Shown here: piece by piece, positions 53,771 to 64,000 of the stretch
Numbering within the stretch: position 1 is the first letter of the stretch
Layout: every line of letters begins with the position of its first letter
Assembly: GCA_963920525.1 (NCBI GenBank)
Contig: OY986439.1
Coordinates: forward strand, 46,102,982-46,166,981
Source of the DNA: Dichetophora obliterata
Taxonomy: Eukaryota > Arthropoda > Insecta > Diptera > Sciomyzidae
Length of the DNA: 64,000 nt
Direction: 5' to 3'
The notes under the pieces: model-generated
What the model saw: the letters and a program-made list of their open reading frames with translations, nothing else
The model's database searches: none
What the model was told of the DNA's origin: nothing
Made by a program: the position numbers and the translations under genes

Positions 53771-56700
53771 TTAATTTTAAGGTTATTTGCGTTTTACAAA
53801 ATTTTTTACATCTAACACCTAGATCTCCTACTCAATTTGTTCTTTGTGGTGTGTTTACCACAAAAATGATATTGATATTAATTATGATACTGATATGGGC
53901 GTTAGGCCCATTTTTTCTGGGGTGGGTGTGTCACTCTTACTTTTGGATAGAGTTTTTTCCAGACTTTTTTTGCTGCAATTCAATTTCTATGGGCCTTGTG
54001 TGCTAAGAGGACTTTTTGTATAATTTCTCAGAAACATTTTCGGCTAATGCTTTGTTGTCCCCATTTACAAATTGGTTCTTAAAAAATATATTCAAATTTA
54101 TTCATTGATATTTATAATTTAAAAAAAATGTTGTGTAAGTTAGCCAGTGTTTTAATATTTAATAAATTTTTTCAATTCACAAAAACCATTTTGTTTGTCA
54201 GCACAAAAAAAAACCAAATTACTTTTAATTAAGAGCATCCATACAACAACAATACAACTGCATAATATTGTGCATTGTAATGCTACCCCACTTCTAAACC
54301 TTGAGTTCTACTCCACGAGTTTTTAGACCAAATAATTTGTTAAACAATACACTTGGTCAATATCAATTTGGCTCGCTGTGTGCTCTTGCTTCTAACTGCC
54401 CACAGAACATGATCTGACTTTTACGAATCTCGAATCTGTTGTAATTTGCTATTGATACCCATCTGCGTAACATACAGCAGCACTTTGTGGTTAATCGATG
54501 ATGGCGCGTTGCTGCTGGTCGGTCAATCAGTGAGCTGGAAATTAATTGGAGCGCTTCGCATGCTTTATTTGCTTTAGTTATGCGGCATTGAAGTAAAGCC
54601 AAGTGATGGTACACGAAATATGACTAGCGATTGAATGGCAAAAACACATGAAAAAACTGAAAATATCATCTTAGAATACTGCTTGTTACATTTAACCATA
54701 ACTTAAGAACTTGCGGCACAACAGAAAGAGGGAGGTTTAATGAACAAAACCAGCTATTAAGTAACACAAGCTTAATTTAATCTGATTGTACTTGTCAAAC
54801 TTAACTGTGCAATTTCAATGACGTAAATGAGTAGAAACGTTATTAAACTGTAAATGCCAGCAATTAAAACGATAACTCAATCATTGGTTGACTGCGTTAT
54901 GAGTTTGCAGCAGTTTTTGAGTCATGCATAGCTTGTAGTTGAAAAAAAGATACAATACTTGAATGACTGCCGCCAAAGAAAGCCTATCAAAAAGTATGAA
55001 AGCTATGATTGCTATTTAGTAAATGAGACTTTAATAAAATACCATTAAAAAGTAGAGGTTGTTTTCAACTGCTATCAATAATTAGCTTAAAGCCACATAT
55101 AATTTGACATCCGAACATAAAGCTTAACCATCCATCAAGTGCTTACTCAAATGTTTCTTTCTTTTTCTTGTAAATTTTTTTTATATTAAAACTGATTGTT
55201 GCGTTTTCAAATTTTTGATATGACGTGCCATTAATTACTGTTATAAAAGTAAAGTTATAGTAGCCGCAAGGCGTACAACATGGATTAAAATGTTATTCAA
55301 TACTGAAATATATATATTTAATTCAGCTTAATCATGTTTTAACTGAGAAGCAATTTGTTTTTTTTTTTAATATTAATGTGGTTTTTTACAGTTTTTTCTT
55401 TTTTAACAAACGTATACTAATTAATTTAAGAGAAGTCAATTAAGAGCAAATAATAAACTATGGAGAATAGAATAGAATAGCAGAAATGTCACTCACTTAA
55501 GGCATCGACTATTTCTCATTGAATAAAATTGGTTTTTATAGTAAAATCTCTTTAAAAACAGAGAACAATAACAGAATACAAGTTCAGGAAATTTATAATA
55601 AAAACAATATTTTTATGGCTCTTTTATATATAATTGAATTTGCTTCATACTTTGATCCTTTTATTGAGCAGCTAGCTGCCTTATTTCTATAAAACGTTAA
55701 AGTCAATTCTTATTGTTGCTGCTAATATTATTATATATATTATATAAATACTATAAATTATATGGCAATGAAACTCGTCTTTTAGTAAAACTAATTAAGG
55801 TGCAATCGACTTGTTAAGCCAATGTAGTCAATCAATTGTTGTTATTAGTTTTCGCCTTAGAAAGTCGCTTACGATTGATATAACATACATATTATGCAAT
55901 ATGAATTCAAAATATTCGCAATATTCGTGATTTGTATAAATGAAAGCAAACACATCTTTCTCACATTTACTGGTTTTGCAGTCAAAATGCTCATTTGTTC
56001 AAAAGAAAAAAACAAAAGACTCAAGAAACGAACTTTCTCTGCTATCAATTAGCGAATATAGCAAGTTTGTTTCTTAAGTCTTTTGTTTTCAAAGTTTGCA
56101 TGAAGCCTTGTCTTTGACTAAATAAATTGCAATTTATTTAAAAAAACTATTGATCAGAATTTTAAAAATCGGATTATAAATATTGGGACTAAAAAAGTTT
56201 GCAAATTTTAAATTGAACAAAATCTGTTTTTAAAATTAAGTTCACAAAAAAGACTAGTGCTCTTTTTCCTCATTTATGTGTAAGCTTTGTGTTAGATCAG
56301 TTTCTAAGCTAAGATGTTAGACATAAAAAATGCATAGAAGACACATATTTCGTTGCAGTTTGGAAGCTTGAAAGATTAGATTTGTGTTAACTTAATAAAA
56401 TCCACTCAAATACAGAGCTGAAGATGAGATACGAGTATAACGAAAGATTTAAATTGTAGGTTTTTTTCTTTTACCAAGCAAATATTTCGAAAGAAACAAA
56501 CCAATACAACAAAAACAAAAAACATAAATGTAAAGTCAGGTAGCCAAAAAACCCTCAAAGTATTGCTCACGTGAAACATGACAAATTAATGTGTCAGCTT
56601 AAATTGCTAGCTTGGTCAAAAAGTTCAGAAGATGACAGCTAGTAGAAGATTTAGACACTTTAAATGTTTGTACTAACAACTATAATTAAATTTGTATAAT

Positions 56701-59160
56701 TCAAGCGTATCGCGATAAAAATTAATTAAAATCGAACTGACGTAACTTCGATAGTTAGTTCGTGTAACACAATCATTACACAATCGCTTAAAAAAATTTA
56801 CGCTTAGATTTACTAACAACTACTGAGTTTTTATAACATAAAAGTTGAAGATATAAATTGAATTTTATAAAATTTATAGCAAAATTTAAACTGTGACATT
56901 GGCATTCAAATTTAAATTTTAAAAATTTTGCAATGCTGAGAGGCAAAAAACAAATTAAAATTTAAATAAAATTTATTTTTTAATTCATTTTTATGGGAAA
57001 TGCTTAAAAATTTAAAAGTTACACAATGGGATAAGTAATAAAAAAGAAGTGGAGATTAATTAAAAACATGAATTTCAAGTTACAAAGTAATGGTTGGTAC
57101 CCTATAAAAGAAGATACAGTTTTGCATCACTAAGTGGAGGAATTGTTGAAAAATATTGTACTGGCCACCCGCAATGCATTTTGAAAATCATACTGTTTTG
57201 CGCTTTAAGTGTGCGCAATGGCAATATTTAAAAAAAAACATTAGTCTATGATTTAGTCTTCTTGATCAGGTATTTTAAGAACACAATATATAAAATGTGA
57301 AATAGTGTTTCTATGTTATGTAATTTTTTAATTTTAATTTACCTCAAAACATATTTATGTTTTTATGTTAATAGAAATATAGTTGTGTGTTCGATAGAGT
57401 TGAGGAAAATTTTTTTAATTACCATAAACTATGGACGCTGTGCACTTTCGCGGTATTTTAATTTGTATAATTTGCATGTCACAAATTCGTGATTTTTTTG
57501 AGAAAAATAAAAACAAATAAAACGTACTGAATAAATGCAAGGAATAAACAGATCTTTTTTTATTAGTTCACTTATTCATTTTTTTCGTTATCCGCTATTC
57601 TTACCCTACATAACGGAAAGCAGCATATTCAGTGCACATTTCTACAATAAAAGTATCTAATTGCTGTTTTTTAAAAACACCAGCTTTTTAAATTTCTATC
57701 AAATGAAGCAGATGAACGTAATACAATTAAACTAGATGTGTTAGATTTTCACATTTATTGTCTCATTTTGGTCATAGTAAGACATATTTGGTCTGTCCAG
57801 CAGTTTGAAGACTACATGTAAAATCAACAACTTTGAATATGTTTATTAACTATTGTAATTGTATTTCTTTGTTTTGTATATGGTATCTTTCAATAGATGT
57901 TTTGTGTATTTTGCAAAAATAAGAAAAGTGATGTACGTCTAACTATGAAATTCGATCAAGGGTACACAGCTAATGATTATATTTTTTAAGGTTCTCAAAA
58001 ATGTCGTGTCCCTTGTAGGAAAGTAATAAAATGTAAACATACTTTTTTACTTGTCGTGTTCTTTACGACGTTTTGTATAGGAGGTATGCTGAGTTTTCGT
58101 TTGATTGTATTAAATTTCAAGCTCAGAATACATGTTAAAAATCAGAAGTGTATAGTTACAAGTACATACTTTAAGGATTATGAAATTTAAAGAATTTTTC
58201 CGTTTTGATAAAGTTACTTTATATGGTATGTAAGCATGGTTTTCAATCAATTTAGTTGATTTTCGAACTTGATCTTTATATTTTAGATGCAATCTTAAAT
58301 ACCGATTTCATTACGATAGCTACGACAGTGTCGAAATACAAACAGAACACACAGTTTTCTTATTATTTAAACCCATTCCAACATAAAAAAATCAAAAGTG
58401 ATATCCATTTTGAGGGTTTAATACTCCACTGTGCGTACTTATGGATCAATCATTTAAAAAATATATGGCAAAATAATTTTTTCTAGTATACAGAATGAAA
58501 GAAAAAAGAAAGAAGAGCCTTTGAATTAGTTTTTAAAATAACATTCTCCTTAATAAGACTTTTACAGAGCTTAAAGCAGCTTTTCAAAGCAAAAGGCAAC
58601 AAAAAGTAAAGAATTAAGAAACAACACACAATGTGACAACAAATCAAGCTTCTTTAAGTCTTCTGTTTAAGAACTTAATTCAATAAGAAAATAGTTTTTT
58701 TTGTGCAGTAAAACAATAAAATTCAACGTTTATAGCAACAAAATAAGAACCAAAAACACCCACCACGCGTTTAGGCATTTTCATGAGTTTCATTAAAACA
58801 CTAAAATTATTTTTATTACTTGACAATCACATTATAAGTTTGCAGAAGTGCGCTTTAAATTGGACACTTGAAATGATAATTTTCAACTATACTTCAGCAT
58901 GGACAGCTGCTGCTGCTGCGCGTGCTTAGTTAAGAGCAAGTTTTTGTGTGACAGACGCCACGCAGCCTCGCTTTACTGGTGCTAAACTTTTAATTTTATT
59001 TGAAAACTGATGAAAAGAATCTTCTTAAGTTTGCATTACGATGAAGCACAATTTTAGATTTTGCTGCTGCTATATACACTATCAGACAAAACAAAGTGCA
59101 AAGAAATAATAACATTTTCAAAGCTACTGCATAAATAACTTGATTTTTTTTATGTTTATT
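53771..59160. other. Long AT-rich region without recognised genes
   Basis: 5.4 kb with no convincing exon, RNA gene or transposon end. The 83-codon frame at 54363-54614 (minus) is in slightly GC-richer DNA but has no domain and no splice support. Fewer obvious repeats than elsewhere, so it may be unique intergenic or intronic DNA. Confidence 0.4.
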
Positions 59161-59170
59161 TTTATTGTCG

Positions 59171-59400
59171 GCCTTTGTAGTCTAGTGAAGAGTGCGCTAG
59201 ACGACTATCAACTCAGGGGTCCCCGGTTCGAATCCGGGTTTGGGCATGGTTCTTTTCGCTTTCTGTGTTCTTTGCTACAATTAAGAATTATTGAAGCAAA
59301 AAATCCACAACTAAATTGTGGAAAATGTGGTGCTATAGGACAGGAACAACAGTCCTCAGTTGTACAAATGCTCGCTGAGGTTAAGGCGTAACACTAGTCT
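59171..59400 (+). repeat. tRNA-derived SINE, family 2, plus copy
   Basis: A box TAGTCTAGTGAAGAGTGC and B box GGTTCGAATCC, with a perfect T-arm hairpin (CCCGG, loop TTCGAAT, CCGGG). The body ends GAGGTTAAGGCGTAACA and matches the minus copy at 28118-28352. The 7-bp acceptor stem does not pair, so it is not annotated as a tRNA gene. The open frame across it is incidental. Confidence 0.72.
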
Positions 59401-59825
59401 CAGTTATAAGCAATTAGAATTGTCTTTTACGTTTGTTCCGCCTAATCGACAATTCGGGTATGGTTCCAATCACTTTTTCCTCTAATAATCTATCCCTTTC
59501 CTTTCCTTTCAGGTTAAAAACCAAACGTTGTTTGTATAAGGCGCATGCCTTGGTTCTTTGATATTTTATTATAAATTTAATTTAAATAATAAATTATGAA
59601 AAAATAAAATGAAGATTTTAGATTTAAAAATAGATCACAGAAAACAGTAAAAATATGCATTTAAAAAAAATTGCAAAATAAGTAAGTTTTAAGGCTTGGT
59701 TAGAACTTTGTATGTCCTCATTTGTTTGCTATTGCCACTGCTCATCTTTTTGCCATACTTCCAAACAAATTGTTCAAATTTCCTTGGATAATGCCTTCCA
59801 TACTTGCTGTATATTATCCTAAAAC

Positions 59826-61020
59826 GATAGACTTTAATTTACAAAAAGTACAATAGCTATGTTAAAACAATGTTTCTTTTTGCTTTTATTCCATATTTAG
59901 TGACTTTTTAACAAAATAGCGCACAAATGTGATAATTGAAAATTATTAAATTTGAAAAAAAAAATATTTTGTTTTTAAATTTTAATACATTTACATGAAA
60001 AATTAAGCGTTTCTGGAAATTGAAAAATTTGAACTAATAACTTTTGCCCGCTTAACCATCGATATACCTTTAAGCGGGAACATCTTTTGCTAATAAATGC
60101 CATATCATATTAAAGCTAGTTAAAAATGCCATTTATCCACCACTGTAAATGTTTCTTAGCTTTGACATTGAAGGTTTTACGCTTAAAGAATTATTACCCA
60201 GTAGCGGATGGAATATATTCCGAATATATGAAGCATCAATTACCTTGTAATGACCACTACTTCCGACTATATTACCTTACTATGCATAAAAGGCCTTACA
60301 TTTAACATTGAATGAGACAGGAGGTAAGTGATCGCCTCCCTTCAGCATTACCTAGAAGTTATGGAGTAACATACTACTTGTATTAAGTTATAAAAATCAC
60401 TGCATTACTTTTCCTTGTATGCTACATTACAGGTAATGAGGTATGAGTTAATTACTTCTGCTATATGCAGACGCATTATTTTTTGAAAAAAGTAATGCTT
60501 CCTTACCTGGTAATTTATTCTGTATTAGTTCTATGGTAGCCACTGGCAAATCCGCTGCTGGGTACCTATTTATTTTTAAAAATGTAACTATATTACTTTT
60601 ATGATTTTTGTTTATTTTTCTACAAAAAAAATTTATATACAATATTGATCTCATGCAACCATATGTGCAATAAAATAATACATTTAATTGAATATTTATG
60701 TATCAAATAATTTACAATAAATTGTACGTTCATTGGATACTTTAAAACTTATTTTAAATAATTAATTGTTTGATTTATCATGCTTGATAAACTTTTGTTT
60801 TGGATATGAAAATTTTTTTAAGTTTGGTAAAAAAAATGTAAGCAGTGGCAACACTGGTTGAAATGCGTGAATCCTCTTAGTCATAATTATTTCTTCGCGC
60901 TCTTGTATAAACTCTCTTCTAAAATTATCTCTTTCATTCTTGTCTTCGCTTATAAGTTAAACGCTAGAAATGCGTGAAGTAAGTTTTGAACAAGGCAACA
61001 ACAAAAACAAAAACTCTGTA
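59826..61020 (+). repeat. Diverged segmental duplication, copy A
   Basis: Matches 62753-64000 in the same orientation: GATAGACTTTAATTTACAAA at the start, CTTAACCATCGATATACC, GCTAATAAATGCCATATCAT, CAACCATATGTGCAATAAAA, and AACAAGGCAACAACAAAAAC at the end. A 366-bp MITE lies inside this copy only. Confidence 0.85.
60197..60562. mobile_element. 366-bp MITE, CCCAG(T/C)AGCGGAT ends, TA duplication
   Basis: Inverted ends CCCAGTAGCGGAT and CCCAGCAGCGGAT, with TA on each side (60195-60196, 60563-60564). The other copy of the duplicated segment (near 63526) reads straight through the site with one TA, which confirms the insertion. The interior repeats ATTACCT/GGTAAT and AATATATTC words and encodes nothing. 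Confidence 0.85.
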
Positions 61021-61070
61021 TAGAGTTAATACCTCTTTCCAACTTCAGTAGGTTTGAGTAATTTAGCTGT

Positions 61071-61160
61071 GAACAATCTACTATTTAAATTTTATATAAT
61101 TTGATACTTTTAGTAGAACAATCTACTATTTAAGTTTTATATAATTTGATACTTATTTGA
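61071..61160 (+). repeat. 45-bp tandem duplication
   Basis: GAACAATCTACTATTTAA followed by TTTTATATAATTTGATACTT occurs twice (61071 and 61116) with one substitution seen. Confidence 0.85.
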
Positions 61161-61459
61161 ATAAACTCTTCGAAATCATATGACGTTGAAGCAGAAGTGT
61201 TTATTTTTGGTCAAGGCTCATTTTTAAGGTTTTTGCACTTGAGAGCGAGCTCGGTCGAACTGTCAGAATGGATAAAAAGAAAGAAAGAAAATGAATGCAT
61301 AGAACAAAGAAAATCACAGTGACAGTTCAAGCAAAGGCGGAAAAAGAGTGAATTTATCTTAAGTGCCACAACCTTATAAATTAACCTTGTTTTAGGTCAA
61401 GGGTAACACCTGCTCTAATAGCGTAAAATATTGCTGCTGGAGCATTCTGATGACTTCCT

Positions 61460-61640
61460 GAGCGAGACACACGCTGAAAAAACGTGAAAAGTAGGGAGAA
61501 TAAACATATTTTAGGACTCTCTGAGCGAAAACATGCTAAAGTAGCGTGAAAAGTAGAGAGAATATACATATTTTAGGACTCTCTGAGTGAAAACACGCTA
61601 AAATAACTTAAAAAGTAAAAAAATATACATATTCTGGAAA
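61460..61640 (+). repeat. Three tandem repeats of about 62 bp
   Basis: Units start with GAG(C/T)GA at 61460, 61523 and 61585; each contains ACGCT or ATGCT, a GTAGAGAGAAT-like word and CATATTTTAGGACTCTCT (the last unit is cut and diverged). Confidence 0.85.
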
Positions 61641-62752
61641 AAAAAACGCTGCGTTTCAGACAGAATTGAAAATCTCGCTGCATAACGTGATCTTTTTACA
61701 AAATCGTCAATAAAAATTAAATATGAAATGTGAAAAGTGAAATTTCATAACATTTATTGCAGTGATTTTTCAATTAGTTCTTAGAGCGTAGTCCAAAATT
61801 TTTAACCGTGTTTCAATCGCATTCTTTCGATCCTGAACCAGAAATCCTTCTTTAATGGTTTCACTGTGAAACAATTAAGGCATATACTATCTTTATATTT
61901 GTATGGCAATATAATAAATAGTATGGATATATTTCGCGTGTTTTTTAAAATAGCACACTGTGCATAGATCGTACATGAAGAACGGTTAACTTATTTTTTC
62001 ATATGAAGATTCTGTTCATTTTCCATTCAGGGATGTGTTTAGCAGGGTTGTCATAATGCTAAGGAATAGCAATGTTTGCCCCTTATTTTGTCCGACAGTG
62101 TAATTTGTTATATAATTTTTTTTTTTTGCTTCTGTTAAAGTTGCTGCATTTTGTCTCATGGTTGCTTGCAATAAACGGACTGTAATTGTTTTGATGTTGA
62201 TGTGGAGAATAAAGTGCTGTCATAAAATCACTTCAAGTTGAATAAAATACTTCATTGCTGATTTTTTGTTTCTGTTTTTATTTTCTAGAAGTCTTAAATA
62301 ATAAGTTTTGCTTGCAATAAGTTTTTAAAGTAATGAAGTTACATTTTATTGTGCATGCCATTTTTAATGTAAATACTTGACATTTTATTCAAGTGCTGGA
62401 CTGTACTTCTTTTTTATACCGAAAAGCTTAACAACAACTAAAACTTACCAATAAATGTGGTAATAAAAAAAAATGTCCATTCTTGCATTTAAGCCAAAAA
62501 CCATTCCAAAATTATAATTTTTGGGGGTGCAGTGAGCCTCCAAAAAAGCTTCATCCTACCACACCCTGTATATAATTAAAAAATTTGCTGCTGAAAGAAA
62601 ATTTTCAGACCTTTCTTTAATAAAATTAAAACTAAGAAACAGACTTAATTTTGAAACTATAAATAATGTAATGCTTTCCAAAGCATTAATTAAAAGTGAA
62701 AATAATTCGCACTTTATTCGCACGAAAAAATATCTGTAAGAGCAAACATCTA
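61641..62752. other. AT-rich spacer
   Basis: No gene or element boundary recognised. A short GC-richer patch at 62515-62575 (GGGGGTGCAGTGAGCCTCC) has no annotation. Confidence 0.35.
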
Positions 62753-64000
62753 GATAGACTTTAATTTACAAAAAGGGAAACAGATATGTTAAAACAATGT
62801 TCCTTTTTGCTTTTATTCCGTATTTAGTGACTTTTTAACAAAGTTGCGCACAAATGTGATAAGTGAATATTATGAAATTTTCAAAAAAAATTATTTGGTT
62901 TTAAAATTTTCATACATTTATTTCAGTTAAAAACATGAAAAAATAAGCGTTTCTGGAAATTAAAAAGTTTTAACTAATCACTTTTGCGCGCTTAACCATC
63001 GATATACCCTTAAAATCTGAGTTTATCGTTAAAATAATTAATCAAAAAATTACACAAAAGTTAGTTTTGTTGTAAAAATAATAGAAACTTAAAATTAAAA
63101 ATATCGCTTTAGTATATTAAATTAAATTTATTGTTCTCGAAGTGTAAACATATTTTAAGCAAACAGAAAATTAGTTAAATAATTTATAGATTTTTAGAGA
63201 TAGCTTGCTTTGATATATTTTTAGCGATAGCTTTTTATCGAAAAAAGACATTGGTATACAATTTTCACATAAATTATGCTTGAAGATTAATGATTCTGTA
63301 AAAACTATTAAAACATTTTGAAGAAAATTAACTTCGCCAAAAAAATGACGGGTAGCGTCGTTTTTTTTATGACACAAAAAGTAAAAAACTTTCGTTAAAC
63401 TGGAACAACTTTTGCTAATAAATGCCATATCATATGAAAGCTAGTTAAAAATGCCATTTATTCATCACTGTAAATGTTTCTTAGCTTTAATATTGAAGGT
63501 TTTATGCTTAAAGAATTATTAACTAATTATTTTTAAAAATGTAACTATATTACTTTTATGATTTTTGTTTATTTTTCTACAAAAAAAAATTGATACAATA
63601 TTGATCTTATGCAACCATATGTGCAATAAAATAATTCATTTAATTGAATATATATGTATCAAATATATTAACTATAAATTGTATGTTCGTTGGATACTTT
63701 AAAACTTATTTTAAATAATAAATTTTCTGATTTATCATATTTGATAAACTTTTGTTTTGGATGTGAAATTTTTTTTATATGTGAAATTTTTTTTACGTTT
63801 GGTAAAAAAAAATGTAGACTGTTTTAATCCTGCTTGAAATGCGTGAATCCTCACACCCACAATTATTTTTTTCGCGTTCTTGTAAAAACTCTCTTCTAAA
63901 ATTATCTCTTTCATTTTTGTCTTCGCTTATAAGTAAAACGCTAGAAATGCGTGAAGTAAGTTTTGAACAAGGCAACAACAAAAACAACAACTCTGTATTG
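62753..64000 (+). repeat. Diverged segmental duplication, copy B
   Basis: Partner of 59826-61020. It lacks the MITE but has about 390 extra bases (63012-63400) between CGATATACC and the GCTAATAAATGCC block. It runs to the window edge and may continue. Confidence 0.83.

Noticed and set aside
54363..54614. 83-codon minus-strand open frame in GC-richer DNA
   Set aside because: Cysteine- and arginine-containing but without a domain or splice site. It cannot be separated from chance.
59171..59245. A functional tRNA gene
   Set aside because: T-arm and box elements are good, but the acceptor stem does not pair, and the sequence continues into a SINE body shared with 28118-28352.
1..64000. CRISPR arrays, bacterial operons, ribosomal RNA genes
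   Set aside because: No regularly spaced identical short repeats with unique spacers, no ribosome-binding-site-led gene strings and no rRNA-like sequence were seen.

Overview
The window looks like nuclear DNA from a higher fly (Diptera, Brachycera). A tephritid fruit fly is my best guess. Reasons: very AT-rich intergenic DNA, short 58-70 nt introns, dense dipteran-type transposon relics (mariner, Transib, copia, Helitron, hAT and foldback elements), a DINE-1-like repeat with a GTCT block, and a tRNA-derived SINE whose body resembles ones I associate with tephritids. No bacterial gene organisation, CRISPR array or rRNA is seen. All calls were made by eye, without database searches.

Layout. 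0-1 kb: 3' end of a broken non-LTR retrotransposon. 1.4-2.4 kb: repeat packed with ATTCGTA motifs around two tRNA-like SINE heads. 4.1-5.9 kb: Penelope-like remnant with a decayed hammerhead-ribozyme motif, next to a decayed Helitron helicase. 6.5-9.4 kb: a MITE, then the only convincing host-gene piece, a terminal exon at 7632-8449 whose 3' flank carries another MITE. 10.2-15.8 kb: a PIF/Harbinger-like MITE, two mariner fragments and, between them, a four-exon RAG1/Transib-family transposase gene of 676 codons with all three catalytic acids. Its downstream flank holds a heptamer-23-nonamer sequence like a V(D)J recombination signal.

20.9-26.5 kb: a candidate LTR carrying a 3.4 kb DNA transposon with ~350 bp inverted repeats and a nearly intact unassigned transposase, then a 1.5 kb non-autonomous hAT with a perfect 8-bp target duplication. 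28-34 kb: SINE, DINE-1-like repeat, and a palindromic element split by a 2.5 kb GC-rich insertion. 38-42 kb: non-autonomous hAT, SINE, a MITE and a 1.6 kb foldback palindrome. 42.6-46.9 kb: complete copia retrotransposon with LTRs that read as identical and one 1266-codon gag-pol frame. 47-51 kb: two more terminal-inverted-repeat elements. 53-64 kb: SINE-like mosaic with a MITE, mostly featureless AT-rich DNA, another SINE, and a diverged ~1.2 kb duplication, one copy of which holds a MITE absent from the other.

The region is an intron or 3'-gene neighbourhood that has collected nested insertions. Self-mobilising potential is plausible for the copia element, the Transib gene and perhaps the 3.4 kb DNA transposon. 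The rest are decayed or depend on enzymes supplied elsewhere.
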